64,000 bases of DNA from Solirubrobacteraceae bacterium (GCA_030447275.1 JAUJPF010000011.1:1-64000), one strand, 5' to 3'; positions 1 through 9,409 are shown, numbered from the stretch's first letter. A program made the numbers and translations. Notes: generated from the letters alone by a model not told the origin.

Positions 1-1
1 C

Positions 2-208
2 GAGATCGTCTGCGTGTCGATCGCCGGGAGCACGAGCATCGCGCGCTTCCCCGAGCGGCCGCGCATCGCGGTGCGGTTCTTCCGGCCGGCCGCCGGCGCG
101 CGCGTCGACGGCGAGTCGCCCGCGGAGCTGAGCGCGCGGCTGCTCGCCGAGATCCGCGACGAGGCGCCGATCGTCGCCGCCGGCCGCGGCGGCCCAAAGA
201 CGCGCTAG
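2..208 (+). CDS. C-terminal end of an acylglycerol-phosphate acyltransferase-like protein (partial)
   Basis: The frame is open from the first bases to the TAG at 206-208 and enters from outside the window; the internal GTG at 14 is probably not the start. The visible 68 residues (IVCVSIAGSTSIARF, then a beta-strand AVRFFRPA and a closing helix ending EIRDEAP) resemble the last strand and helix of PlsC-type lysophospholipid acyltransferases, which esterify 1-acylglycerol-3-phosphate at the membrane in phospholipid synthesis. The catalytic HX4D motif would lie upstream, so the assignment rests only on the tail pattern and is tentative. Confidence 0.45.
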   Translation, partial: EIVCVSIAGSTSIARFPERPRIAVRFFRPAAGARVDGESPAELSARLLAEIRDEAPIVAAGRGGPKTR

Positions 209-245
209 CGCGCAACTTGTGCGGCGCGGTTCGTTCCAGCCTCCC

Positions 246-2897
246 ATGAGGCGCATCTCGCTGTTGCCGATCCTTGTCCTCCTCGGCGTCGCGGCGCCGG
301 CCGGAGCGGCCCCGCTGCCCGTGTCCGGAACGCTCGACCTGTTCGACGCGCCGCCGACCCAGACCGTCCGCTGGCTGGGGACCGAACGGGGCGCGGTGGC
401 CGGCGGAGCGGTCGCGGGCGTCGGGGACTTCGACGGCGACGGGCGCCGCGACGTGGCCGTGGGCGAGCCCAAGCGCGACACCGCGGCGGGCGCCGACAGC
501 GGCGCCGTGTACGTGCTGTTCGACGCGCGCAGCGGAGGGCGGCTCGGCGACGCCGCCAACAGCGTGACGATCCGCGGCGCGCAGGCCGGCGACTACGCGG
601 GCTTCGACGTCGCCGCGGCCGGCGACGTCAACGGCGACGGCCTCGCGGACCTGCTCGTCGGCGCGCCGCTCGCCGGGCCGCGCGGCGACGCGCGCATCGG
701 GCCCGGGGAGGCGTACCTGGTCTTCGGCCGCGCGGGCCGCGCCGAGATCGACCTGGGGGGCGACTTCGGCGGCGTGCGCGTCACCGGCGGCGCGCCGGGC
801 GACTGGCTCGGGCGCTCGGTGGCGTCGCTGCCCGACACGACCGGCGACGGCCGGCCGGAGCTCGTCGTGGGCGCCCCCGGGCGCGACGTCGGCGACCGCG
901 TCGACGCGGGCAGCGCCTTCGTCGTGTTCGGCGGCGGCGCCGGCGAGGTCGACGTCACGCGCGCGGTCGAGGACGGCGCCGCGTACCGCCTCGACGGCCC
1001 GTCGGGAACGCGCGACGGCGGCGCGCTGGCGGGCCGTGCCGTGGGGTCGATCGGCGACCTCGACGGCGACGGCCGGCCGGAGGTGCTCGTGACCGCGCCG
1101 CAGGGCTCGGCCGGCGGCCCCGGCACGGTGCCCAACGGGCTCGCGTACGTCGTGCTCGGCCGCGCCACCCCGGGCGTCGTCGACCTCGAGCAGCTCGGCG
1201 GCCAGGGCTACGTCGTCCGCGGGCGGCCGGATCGGGGGACCGAGGGCGGCGCGACGCGCGGCAGCGGCGACTGGCTCGGCGAGTCGATCAGCGGGCTCGG
1301 CGACGTCAACGGCGACGACCTTCCCGACTTCGTCGTGGGCGCGCACCTCGCCAACGGCCCCGACCGCGCCCGGGCGGGCGTCGCCTACGTGCTGTTCGGC
1401 AAGCGCGACACCGACCCGGTCGACGTCTCGCGCCTCGGCGGCGGCGGCTACCGCATCATCGGCCTCGGAGCCCAGGACCAGACCGGCTTCGCCACCGCCC
1501 CCGCCGGCGACTTCAACGCCGATGACATCCCGGACCTCGCGGTCGGCGCGCCCTTCGCCGACCCGCTCTCGCGCGAGGGCGCCGGCGCCGTGTACGTGGT
1601 GTACGGCCGCGACGGCACGCCGGCCGACGTCGACCTCGCCGAGATCGGCGAGCGCGGCATCCGCATCGCGGGCCGCGAGCAGGACGCCGTCGGCTTCGCG
1701 CTCGACGGCGCGGGCGACGTCGACGGCGACGGCGGCCCGGACCTCGCGCTCGGCGCGGTGTCGATCGACCAGAGCTACCTCTTCAACCTGACGAGCCACA
1801 AGCCGGGCAGCGCCTCGATCGTCTTCGGCGCCGCCGGCAAGCCCGGCGAGATCCCCGGCGAGGAGCTGAAGGCCGACCCCGGGTACAAGGAGGCGGTCGC
1901 CGAAGGCTGCCGGCCCGCGATCAACGTGCAGGCCGTCCTCGACGACGACGACTACAACGACGAGCGCGCCGACCCGAACCGCATCCGCCTCACCGGCATG
2001 CAGGCCTACGTCGCGACGCCGCGCAACTACGGCACCGTCCTCGGCGTCACCGGCTTCAGCTCGGAGGAGGGCGGCCTGTCGACGCCGATCCTCGAGCCGG
2101 CCGAGCTGAGCGACGACCGCGTCGACCTGTTCAAGCGCTACCTGAAGCTCGGGGTGACCGGCGAGGACATCTTCCCCGGCTACGGCCGGATGTTCCGCAC
2201 GCTGGCCGACGACAACCCGAGCGCCGGCGGACGCATCATGGTCATCGACGGCTACACGTTCCGCTCGATCCGCCGGCTGGAGGGGCTGACCGACGGCAGC
2301 GCGCCGACGTACATCGTCGCGATCGGCGAGCCGCCCGACCGCAACCGCTCAGACATCCGCCAGATGAAGCGCGTCACGCGCGAGACGAAGGGGCGCTACT
2401 ACGAGGCGCGCACGGCGCGCGAGCTCGAGCGCGCGCTCCAGGCGATCCAGTCGCGGCTGCGCTGCGACGTCGAGGCCGACGACTACCAGGCCGAGCTCCA
2501 GGGCGACGACGACGAGGCCGAGATCGCCGACGTCGAGCTCGACGACGACGTCTACAGCGCCGACATCACCCTCACGTGGCGTGACGACGACGAGGACTAC
2601 GAGATCGAGGAGATCGACGTGCTCGACGACGACGGCGACCTCGTCCGCGAGATCGACGAGGAGGACGTCGAGGAGGCCTACGAGGAGGACGAGGAGGACG
2701 AGGACGACTTCGCAGCCCGCGCCGCCGCGACGCGCCGCACGCGCTCGGTGACAGGCGGGCGCGGGCGCACGTTCCGCGCGCTGCACCTCCGCCGGCTGCG
2801 GCCCAACCAGCGGCTGCGCGTCGTCGTCCGAGCTGACAACCGGCGCTCGCGCGGGCGCGTGTTCGCCCGCGTGACCCAGAGCCGCAACCGGCGCTAG
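246..2897 (+). CDS. Secreted FG-GAP repeat protein with a VWA-like half-domain and an acidic tail
   Basis: The ATG at 246 gives a clean signal peptide (MRRISLLPILVLL... APAGAA); a GTG 27 bases upstream is in frame but would add residues before it. About residues 50-520 carry seven integrin-alpha/FG-GAP-type blades with the calcium-binding loop D-x-D/N-G-D, for example DFDGDGRRDVAVGEP, DVNGDGLADLLVGAP and DTTGDGRPELVVGAP, which should form a beta-propeller outside the cell. Near residues 640-745 is the second half of a von Willebrand A-like fold (RIMVIDGY, then a Tyr-Ile-Val-Ala-Ile strand and KGRYYEARTARELERAL); no DxSxS metal site is visible. A run very rich in Asp and Glu follows (about 745-845), then a basic tail. 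Its stop shares the palindrome CTAG with the convergent ABC gene. Binding partner unknown; adhesion or calcium binding is inference. Confidence 0.85.
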   Translation: MRRISLLPILVLLGVAAPAGAAPLPVSGTLDLFDAPPTQTVRWLGTERGAVAGGAVAGVGDFDGDGRRDVAVGEPKRDTAAGADSGAVYVLFDARSGGRLGDAANSVTIRGAQAGDYAGFDVAAAGDVNGDGLADLLVGAPLAGPRGDARIGPGEAYLVFGRAGRAEIDLGGDFGGVRVTGGAPGDWLGRSVASLPDTTGDGRPELVVGAPGRDVGDRVDAGSAFVVFGGGAGEVDVTRAVEDGAAYRLDGPSGTRDGGALAGRAVGSIGDLDGDGRPEVLVTAPQGSAGGPGTVPNGLAYVVLGRATPGVVDLEQLGGQGYVVRGRPDRGTEGGATRGSGDWLGESISGLGDVNGDDLPDFVVGAHLANGPDRARAGVAYVLFGKRDTDPVDVSRLGGGGYRIIGLGAQDQTGFATAPAGDFNADDIPDLAVGAPFADPLSREGAGAVYVVYGRDGTPADVDLAEIGERGIRIAGREQDAVGFALDGAGDVDGDGGPDLALGAVSIDQSYLFNLTSHKPGSASIVFGAAGKPGEIPGEELKADPGYKEAVAEGCRPAINVQAVLDDDDYNDERADPNRIRLTGMQAYVATPRNYGTVLGVTGFSSEEGGLSTPILEPAELSDDRVDLFKRYLKLGVTGEDIFPGYGRMFRTLADDNPSAGGRIMVIDGYTFRSIRRLEGLTDGSAPTYIVAIGEPPDRNRSDIRQMKRVTRETKGRYYEARTARELERALQAIQSRLRCDVEADDYQAELQGDDDEAEIADVELDDDVYSADITLTWRDDDEDYEIEEIDVLDDDGDLVREIDEEDVEEAYEEDEEDEDDFAARAAATRRTRSVTGGRGRTFRALHLRRLRPNQRLRVVVRADNRRSRGRVFARVTQSRNRR

Positions 2898-4417
2898 GCG
2901 CGCAGCTTGTAGCCGCGGCGGAACAGCGACGCGTTGATCGCGAAGAGCGCTGCGGTGGCCAGCGTCAGGAGGCCGAGCGAGAGCGGGATGTTCGCGTCCG
3001 AGAAGCCGAGGAACCCGTACCTGACGAGCCCGATCATGTAGTAGACCGGGTTGAACTGGGTCAGCGTCTGGAACGGCTCGGGCAGCAGCGCCGCCGAGTA
3101 GAAGACGCCGCCGAGGAAGATCAGCGGCTGCAGGACGAACGTCTGCGCGAACGACACGTCGTCGAACTGCTCGGCGCGCACGCCCACCAGGACCCCGAGC
3201 TGCGCGAAGAAGAAGCCGACGAGGAACAGCGCGGGGATGAGGACGTGCGGGTTCTCGATCGGCACGCCGACGAGCGCGGCCGCCGCCGCGAACGTCAGGA
3301 CGGCGACGGTCATCCCGCGCAGGAAGCCGCCGAGCGTGAACGCGAGCAGCAGCTCGAGCGGCGAGGCCGGCGACGAGAGCTGGTCGTCGATCGCGCGCTG
3401 GAACTTCTGCTGGAGGATCGACGACGAGTTGTTCGAGAAGGCGTTCATCGCCCAGGCCATCATGATCAGCCCGGGCACGATGAACACGACGTAGTCGATG
3501 CCGTGCAGCTTGTCGATCCGGCTGCCGAGCGCGGCGCCGAAGACGGAGATGTAGAGGAACGTCTCGAGCAGCGGCGCGCCGACCGTCTGGCGCTTGATCT
3601 TGACGAAGCGGTTGACCTCGCGGCGGACGAGCGAGAGGAAGCGGATCTGCGCGGCGGTCATGCGACGTCGTCGAGACGCGCGGGACAGCTCGCCGCGTCC
3701 GACGAGCTGGAGGTACGCGTCCTCGAGCGAGCTGACGCCGTACGTGCCGGCCAGCTCGGAGCTCGTCCCCGTCGCGACGATCGCGCCGTCGTTGATGAAC
3801 GCGATCCGGTCGCAGAGCTGCTCGGCCTCTTCGAGGTAGTGCGTCGTCAGCAGGATCGTCGTGCCCTCGGCGTTGATGCGCTGGACGTACTGCCACAGCT
3901 CGAGGCGCAGCTCGACGTCGACGCCCGCCGTCGGCTCGTCGAGGATCAGCAGGCGCGGACGGTGCATCAGCGCGCGGGCGAGGATCAGCCGCCGCTTCAT
4001 GCCGCCCGACAGCGTGCGCGTGCGGTCGTCGCGCTTCGCGGTCAGCGAGAAGGCGTCGAGCAGCTCGCGCGCCCGCTCGCGCCGCTCGCGCCGCGGCATC
4101 CCGAAGTAGCCGCCGTGGTAGTCGAGCGTCTCCTCGGCGGTGAGGAACCAGTCGAGGTTGAGGTCCTGCGGCGCGAGCCCGACGGCGAGCCGCGCCTGCT
4201 CGTAGTGGTCGATCGCGTCGTGGCCGAAGATGCGGATCGAGCCCGCGGTCGGCTGCGCCAGCCCGGTCGTGCAGTGGATGAGCGTCGACTTGCCGGCGCC
4301 GTTCGGGCCGAGCAGCCCGAAGAACTCGCCGTCGCCGATCTCGAGCGAGACGCCGCGCAGCGCCTCCGTCCCCGTCGGATAGCGCTTGACGAGATCGGTG
4401 ATGGCGAGGGCGTCCAT
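2894..4417 (-). CDS. ABC-2 type exporter with ATPase and permease fused in one polypeptide
   Basis: Residues 1-250 are an ABC ATPase: Walker A GPNGAGKST at about 37-45, signature LSGGM at 136-140, Walker B LLILDEP at 156-162 and a switch His in TTHYLEEAE. Residues 253-507 are an ABC-2 permease with about six hydrophobic helices (LLETFLYISVFGAALG, VVFIVPGLIMMAWAM and others). Such proteins (DrrA/DrrB, NodI/NodJ type) export drugs, lipids or polysaccharides and are usually two genes. Here the frame runs through; the Met at 253 (ATG at 3659-3661, followed by TAAQIRFLSL) looks like an old permease start. The gene follows the rhomboid gene with a 12-base gap, so the two are probably cotranscribed. 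Substrate unknown. Confidence 0.88.
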   Translation of the reverse strand: MDALAITDLVKRYPTGTEALRGVSLEIGDGEFFGLLGPNGAGKSTLIHCTTGLAQPTAGSIRIFGHDAIDHYEQARLAVGLAPQDLNLDWFLTAEETLDYHGGYFGMPRRERRERARELLDAFSLTAKRDDRTRTLSGGMKRRLILARALMHRPRLLILDEPTAGVDVELRLELWQYVQRINAEGTTILLTTHYLEEAEQLCDRIAFINDGAIVATGTSSELAGTYGVSSLEDAYLQLVGRGELSRASRRRRMTAAQIRFLSLVRREVNRFVKIKRQTVGAPLLETFLYISVFGAALGSRIDKLHGIDYVVFIVPGLIMMAWAMNAFSNNSSSILQQKFQRAIDDQLSSPASPLELLLAFTLGGFLRGMTVAVLTFAAAAALVGVPIENPHVLIPALFLVGFFFAQLGVLVGVRAEQFDDVSFAQTFVLQPLIFLGGVFYSAALLPEPFQTLTQFNPVYYMIGLVRYGFLGFSDANIPLSLGLLTLATAALFAINASLFRRGYKLRA

Positions 4418-4429
4418 GCCCCACCGACT

Positions 4430-5011
4430 CTACGAGGCGGGCCGGCCCCGATGCACGAGCCGCGCCGCGACGACCCCGCCGACCGCGCCGAAGAGGTGGC
4501 CCTGCCAGGACACGCCGGGCGTCGGGACGAGCCCGACGAGCAGCGTCGTGCCGTAGACGGCGAGGACGAGCAGGCCGACGCCGAGGTCGAGCATCCGCCG
4601 CGTCCACGCGAAGCGGCTGATGAGGTACGCGCCGTAGCCGAACACGATCCCGCTCGCCCCGATGTGGACCGTGTTCTCCGGCCCGGTCAGCCACGTGCCG
4701 GCGCCGCCGACGAGCGCCACGACCGCGGTGACGGCGGCGACGCGGGCCAGGCCGCCGAGCGCGATCGCCGCCCCGAGCAGCAGGAACGGGATCGTGTTGC
4801 CGATCAGGTGCCCGAACCCGCCGTGCAGGAACGGCGCGAAGGCGATCCCGTCGAGGCCGTCGACGGCGCGCGGCACGATGCCGTGCCGGTCGAGGTCGAA
4901 GGCGACCGCGTCGGCGATCTCGGCGATCCACATCAGGCCGGCGATGCCGGCGAGCAGCAGCAGCGCGGAGTCGCGCGAGGGGCGGGCGCGGTGCGCGCGG
5001 TCGGCGGTCAT
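4430..5011 (-). CDS. Rhomboid family intramembrane serine protease
   Basis: A 193-residue polytopic membrane protein with the rhomboid hallmarks: HGGFGHLIGNTIPF (residues 63-76, the His/Asn helix), the catalytic serine in GASGIVFG (Ser120) and the catalytic histidine in WQGHLFGAVGG (His172). Six hydrophobic segments fit the minimal rhomboid core. The family cleaves transmembrane substrates within the bilayer; the substrate here is not known. The ATG start lies 46 bases from the divergent MFS start, so the two share an upstream region. Confidence 0.9.
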   Translation of the reverse strand: MTADRAHRARPSRDSALLLLAGIAGLMWIAEIADAVAFDLDRHGIVPRAVDGLDGIAFAPFLHGGFGHLIGNTIPFLLLGAAIALGGLARVAAVTAVVALVGGAGTWLTGPENTVHIGASGIVFGYGAYLISRFAWTRRMLDLGVGLLVLAVYGTTLLVGLVPTPGVSWQGHLFGAVGGVVAARLVHRGRPAS

Positions 5012-5056
5012 CGACTCAAGACCGTAGCCGCCGCGGCCGGGCGGGGTGATCGGTGT

Positions 5057-6558
5057 ATGCTGAGCGGCGGTTTCAGTGGGAGAGCCGACGACACTGCGCA
5101 GCGGGCCGTTCGCGCGGGAGGATTCGCTTGCGGCGGAGCCGGCCTCCCCGCGGAGCGGGGGAGGCGACCGGGCGGCGGGGGGCTCGTCCTGGTGCTCACC
5201 TCGGCGACCGCGTTCATGGTCTTCCTCGACTCGACGATCGTGAACATCTCGTTCCCGAGCATCGAGCGGTCGTTCCCCGACACCGGCCGAGCCGGCCTCT
5301 CCTGGATCCTGAACGCCTACAGCGTGGTCTTCGCCGCGCTGCTCGTCCCCGCGGGGCGGCTGGCCGACATGCGCGGGCGCAAGCGCTGGTTCCTCAGCGG
5401 GCTGGGCATCTTCACGCTGGCCTCGGCGGCGTGCGCCGCCGCCCCGTCGGCCGAGGTCCTCATCGCGGCGCGCGTCGTGCAGGCGGTCGGGGCCGCGGTG
5501 ACGATCCCCGCCGGCCTGGCGTTCGTCCTCGCCGAGTTCCCGCAGTCGCAGCGGTCGCTGGCCGTCGGCCTCTACGCGGCCGGCGGGGCGGTGGCCACGA
5601 GCATCGGCCCGCCGCTCGGCGGCGTGATCGTCGAGTGGGCGGACTGGCGGTGGATCTTCCTGATCAACCTGCCGATCGCGCTGGTGATCGGCCTCGTCGC
5701 GCGGGGCTCCTCCGTGAGTACCGCAGCGGCGAGACGGCGAAGCCCGACTGGCTCGGCATCGCGCTCGTCACGGCGGGCGTCGGCCTCCTGGCCCTCGGCA
5801 TCGTCCAGGGCGAGGAGTGGGGGTGGACGGACGGCCGCGTGCTTGCGGCGTTCGCCGCCGCCGCCGTGCTCCTCCCGCTGTTCGTCCTGCGGTCCGGGCA
5901 CCATCCGGCGCCGGTGGTCGAGCTGGCCCTGTTCCGCATCCGGACCTTCGCCGTCGCCAACGTCGCCGTGTTCCTGCTGGCCGTCTGCTTCTACGCGATG
6001 ATCCTGGGGCAGGTGCTGTTCCTGACCTCGGTCTGGGGCTACTCGGCGCTCGAGGCGGGGCTGGCGATGATGCCGTCCCCGCTGATCGCCGCGGTCGTCG
6101 GCGGCATCGCGGGGAGCATCGCCGACAAGCGCGGCCACCGGCTCGTCAGCGTCGCCGGCACCGTGGTCACCGCGGGCGTGGGCCTCTGGTACGCCGAGCG
6201 GCTCGGGGGGCGGCCGGACTTCCTCGCCGACTGGCTCCCGGGGAACATCCTGTTGGGCGTCGGGCTGGGGCTCGGCTACGCCACGCTGATCAGCGCCTCG
6301 CTCGTGCACCTCCCGAACGACCGCTTCGCCGTCGGGAGCGCCATCAACACCGGCGGGCGCCAGGTCGGGGCCGTCCTGGGCGTCGCGTTGGTCGTGGCCG
6401 TCGTCGGCACGCCTGCGCCCGCCGAGGCGCTCGCGGCGTTCCGCGACGCGTGGGTGTTCGTCATCGTCCTGGCGCTCGCCGCGATGCTCGCCTCGCTGGC
6501 GCTGCCCGGTCCGCAACGATCCACCGAGACGAAGGACGTGAGCCATGCCGGCACCTGA
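5057..6558 (+). CDS. MFS transporter, DHA2 (EmrB/QacA) type, broken by a frameshift
   Basis: Proton-coupled drug or metabolite exporter of the 14-helix DHA2 group: motif FLDSTIVNISFPSIE in the first helix, SWILNAYSVVFAALLVPAG, then the GRLADMRGRKRWF loop. The reading frame changes near 5703-5706: upstream it ends ...IALVIGLVARG, and the next frame carries LLREYRSGETAKPDW through to the C terminus. One extra G in the GGGG run restores a full-length protein, so this is either a sequencing error or a recent break. Start uncertain: ATG 5057 is in frame, while a TTG at 5128 has a better ribosome site (GGGAGGA) but lies in another frame. Position beside the biosynthetic genes suggests product export (inference). 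It overlaps the thioesterase gene by 14 bases. Confidence 0.82.
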
Positions 6559-7030
6559 GCCATCCGGAACCGCCGAGAGCGCCTCGCGCGTCATCGCGGA
6601 CCCGGGGCTGGCCGAGCGGGCGGGCGAGATCCTGCGCTCGGTTCCGATCCCGATCGACGACAGCTATCCGGGCCTGTACGGGCTCAGGATCGTCGCGGCG
6701 AGCGACGACCGCATCGAGGCGAAGGTCGCCGTCCGCGACGAGATCAAGCAGGCGCTCGGCGTCGTCGACGGCGGCGTGTACGCGTCGATGGCGGAGGACA
6801 TGGCCTCGCTGGCGACGGCTTCGGTCGTGTTCCGCGACCAGAAGCTCGCGTTCGGCTCCTCCAACCACACGTCGTTCGTGCGCCCGATCACCGAGGGCAC
6901 CGTCCACGGCGAGGGCGTCGCCGTCCACCGCGGTCGCACCACCTGGCTGTGGGAGATCCGCTTCTCCGACGACGCCGGCCGCCTCTGCGCGGTGTCGCGG
7001 GTGACGGTCGCCGTGCGCGGCGCCGGCTGA
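6545..7030 (+). CDS. PaaI-type hotdog thioesterase
   Basis: A 161-residue single hotdog-fold protein. The core helix region QALGVVDGGVYASMAEDMAS matches the PaaI/YbgC acyl-CoA thioesterase pattern with an acidic catalytic residue, followed by GSSNHTSFVRPITEG and strands ending VSRVTVAVR. Such enzymes hydrolyse acyl-CoA or acyl-ACP thioesters. It begins inside the end of the MFS gene, so the two are translationally linked. It may help release or edit acyl intermediates of the neighbouring FAAL/PKS pathway, which has no thioesterase domain of its own; that role is inference. Confidence 0.82.
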   Translation: MPAPEPSGTAESASRVIADPGLAERAGEILRSVPIPIDDSYPGLYGLRIVAASDDRIEAKVAVRDEIKQALGVVDGGVYASMAEDMASLATASVVFRDQKLAFGSSNHTSFVRPITEGTVHGEGVAVHRGRTTWLWEIRFSDDAGRLCAVSRVTVAVRGAG

Positions 7031-7036
7031 CGGCGG

Positions 7037-8386
7037 TCAGGCGCTGATCGCCTCGGCGGGCGCCTCCTTGCCGGTCGGCGGGCGGTCGCGCAGCACCGTC
7101 AGCGCGCCGGCGCCGGGCGTGATCGCGATGTTCTGGCGCCGCGCGACCTCCGGACCCGGCACGCCCGGCGTCAGCTCGCAGCGCTCCAGGACCGTCCGCA
7201 GCACGGTCTCGAGCTCGAGCATCGCGAAGCGCGCGCCGAGGCAGCGCCGCCGCCCGCCGCCCCAGGGCAGCCACGTGTACACCCCGGGCGGGGTCTCCAG
7301 GAAGCGCTCGGGCCGGAACTCGTACGGGTTGGGATAGATGCTCGGATCGTGATGGACGAGGTAGGCGCTCGAGAGGAGCCCGACGCCGGCCGGGTACGTC
7401 CAGCCGCCGATCTCGATCGGCTTCTTCACGTACCGCGGAGCGGACGTGGACAGCACCGGACGCCACCGGAGCACCTCCTGCACCGTGGCGGTCAGGTACT
7501 CGTGCCCGTTGCCGCGCGCGACCTCGTCGATCACGTTCGCCACGACCCGCGGCTCGCGGGCCATCTTCACGAACATCCACGACATCTCCGACGCGAGCGT
7601 CTCGTGCCCCGCGGTGAAGAGGCCCACCAGCTCGTCGCGCAGCTCCTTGTGCGTCCACTCCGAGCCGTCCTCGTTGCGCAGCGTCAGCAGCATCGCCAGC
7701 ACGTCGTCGCCCGCGCGCCCCTCGGCCCTCCGCTCGTCGATGAGCTGGAAGATGAGCTCGTCCGCCTCCGCCCGCCGCCGCAGGAACCGCGCCCACGGCG
7801 TGATCCCGCCCAGCTCGCGCCGGAACGGCGCGATGACGGTGAAGGGCGAGCCGCCGAGCTCGTAGAAGGCGATGAGGCGGCGCTTCAGCTCCTCGAGCTG
7901 GGGCCCCGGCCGCAGCCCGAAGACCGCCCGCACGATGATCTCCAGCGTCAGGCTCCGCAGCTTCGGATAGAGCTGGACCGGCTGGTTGCGCGGCCACGTG
8001 TCGACCTCGCGCGCGACGACCTCGTTCACCAGCGCGGCGAGCCGCTTGATCGAGTCGCCGTGGAAGTACGGCGTCAGCAGCTTGCGCCGGGTCATGTGGT
8101 CGTCCTCGTCGAGGACGACGATGAAGTTCGTCCCGACGACCGGCCCGGTGATGCCCGAGGCGCCCTCGCCCGGCCGCAGGACGTCCGGCGGCGCGTTGAA
8201 GAACTCCGCGATGTCGCCCGGGTCGGACAGGACCACCTGCTTCGGCGGGACCGCGATGTTGAGCGTGAAGCGCGGGCCGTACCGCGCGCGGCACTTCTTG
8301 AAGAACGCGATCGGCCGCGTCTGCCACGCCAGCGTCTGAACGAGCTTCGGCATGCCCGGGCCCGGCGGCAGCTTGGGGTCACCCAT
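7037..8386 (-). CDS. Cytochrome P450
   Basis: A full-length soluble-type P450 (about 449 residues). The I-helix oxygen-activation motif is GLFTAGHETLASE, the K-helix ExxR is EVLR, and the heme ligand loop is PWGGGRRRCLG near residue 385. The ATG at 8386 is preferred over an in-frame GTG at 8416 because an AGGAG ribosome site lies just upstream and the start then overlaps the stop of the AfsA-like gene by 8 bases. The FxxGxRxCxGxxxA loop resembles fatty-acid or terpene hydroxylating families. Coupling with the AfsA-like gene suggests oxidation of the same product. Redox partners are not encoded nearby. Confidence 0.93.
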   Translation of the reverse strand: MGDPKLPPGPGMPKLVQTLAWQTRPIAFFKKCRARYGPRFTLNIAVPPKQVVLSDPGDIAEFFNAPPDVLRPGEGASGITGPVVGTNFIVVLDEDDHMTRRKLLTPYFHGDSIKRLAALVNEVVAREVDTWPRNQPVQLYPKLRSLTLEIIVRAVFGLRPGPQLEELKRRLIAFYELGGSPFTVIAPFRRELGGITPWARFLRRRAEADELIFQLIDERRAEGRAGDDVLAMLLTLRNEDGSEWTHKELRDELVGLFTAGHETLASEMSWMFVKMAREPRVVANVIDEVARGNGHEYLTATVQEVLRWRPVLSTSAPRYVKKPIEIGGWTYPAGVGLLSSAYLVHHDPSIYPNPYEFRPERFLETPPGVYTWLPWGGGRRRCLGARFAMLELETVLRTVLERCELTPGVPGPEVARRQNIAITPGAGALTVLRDRPPTGKEAPAEAISA

Positions 8387-9386
8387 CGAGCGATCTCCTG
8401 TCCTCGTGCTGTGCACGTTCGGTTCTCGTCACGTCATGGTCCGGCGATCGGCGACCGTCGAGCACCAGCGTCGCCTCGCACACGCGCTCGGCTCCCTGGG
8501 TGACGACCAGCCCCGCCTGGGGCCCGTCGAGCTCGGCGGCGCAGACGACGCGCTCGCCCAGCTCGGCGAAGCGCAAAAAGCGCGCGCGGCAGTGCCGGAC
8601 GACCACGTGCGCCGGCGGGATCGCGCGGGCCTCGGCCATCGCCGCCACCGCCGTCTGCCGGCACGCCTCCAGCAGCAGCGTCCCGGGGACGTGGTCGAGC
8701 GGGTGGTCGAAGAAGCTCGGATGGGCGGTGTCGACGACGACGTCCGCCTCCGCGCGCGCCGGCGACGCGCGCCGGAGCGGGCCGACGACGACGTCGCGGC
8801 GGTCGGCGCGCCCGACGCGCGCGGGCTCGGCCGGCGCCGGCTCCGGATCGCTGCGGGCGCCCGGCGCCGGCGGGCGGCCCCGCACCGCGGCGTAGTCGGC
8901 CGGTTCGAGCGCCGTGCAGCGGCCCGAGCCGCGCGCCGCGGCGGTCCCGTCGACGTGGACGGTGCCGTCGACGTCGTAGCGCGCGACGACGTCCTCCAGG
9001 CGCCGCACGTTCGTCGCGCTCACCTCGACGACGACCTCCGCCGGGGCCGCGCCCACCGCCATCGCCTCGAGGTCGGTCACCTCGACGTCGAGGTCGTTCA
9101 GCACGAACTGGCGGCCGTCCGGGACGCCGAGGAGCCGGTGTCCGACGACGATCGTCGTCTGGCGGACCAGCTCGAGCAGCAGCATGAAGTCGTAGAGACC
9201 GGCGCCCTCGGGGCTGTAGAGACGGTGTGCGCGCGGGAGCTGCGCCGCGCACAGGAGGCGATCAGGGCCGTCGGGCGCCGCGTCGGTGATCAGCACCTCC
9301 TCGATCGCGCGCTTGTGCACGAGCCCGCGCGGAACGGCCGTCTCGAACGACAGTCGGCGTTCCGTCAGCGCGCTCATGTCCTGCAT
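8379..9386 (-). CDS. AfsA-like A-factor biosynthesis hotdog protein
   Basis: 335 residues with two hotdog repeats, as in AfsA/ScbA/BarX. The N-terminal repeat holds VHKRAIEEVLITD and YDFMLLLELVRQT. The C-terminal repeat holds HPSFFDHPLDHVPGTLLLEA, the characteristic H-x-F-F-D-H-P-x-D-H-V-P-G signature, near residue 220. Known AfsA enzymes join a beta-ketoacyl-ACP to dihydroxyacetone phosphate, the first step to gamma-butyrolactone signals. The neighbours are a P450 in the same operon, a divergent SDR 23 bases away, and a PKS expected to yield beta-ketoacyl-ACP. No ArpA-type receptor gene is recognisable nearby. Start ATG 9386; ATG 9377 is an alternative. Whether this copy makes a signal or a lipid intermediate cannot be told from sequence. 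Confidence 0.85.
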   Translation of the reverse strand: MQDMSALTERRLSFETAVPRGLVHKRAIEEVLITDAAPDGPDRLLCAAQLPRAHRLYSPEGAGLYDFMLLLELVRQTTIVVGHRLLGVPDGRQFVLNDLDVEVTDLEAMAVGAAPAEVVVEVSATNVRRLEDVVARYDVDGTVHVDGTAAARGSGRCTALEPADYAAVRGRPPAPGARSDPEPAPAEPARVGRADRRDVVVGPLRRASPARAEADVVVDTAHPSFFDHPLDHVPGTLLLEACRQTAVAAMAEARAIPPAHVVVRHCRARFLRFAELGERVVCAAELDGPQAGLVVTQGAERVCEATLVLDGRRSPDHDVTRTERAQHEDRRSLDG

Positions 9387-9409
9387 CGTTCGAGTAGTGT
9401 CTCACCACT

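Noticed and set aside
2349..4931. An 860-codon minus-strand frame overlapping the FG-GAP and ABC genes
   Set aside because: Arg/Ala-rich shadow; the true ABC and rhomboid proteins are in other frames with clear motifs.
3245..6001. A 918-codon plus-strand frame across the ABC, rhomboid and MFS genes
   Set aside because: Its first two thirds are antisense to the ABC and rhomboid genes and are Arg/Glu/Asp-rich like GC shadow frames. Only the last part is real, and that is the MFS gene.
8387..8416. Longer P450 start at GTG 8416
   Set aside because: The ATG at 8386 has the ribosome site and fits the usual N terminus; the extra ten residues are not P450-like.
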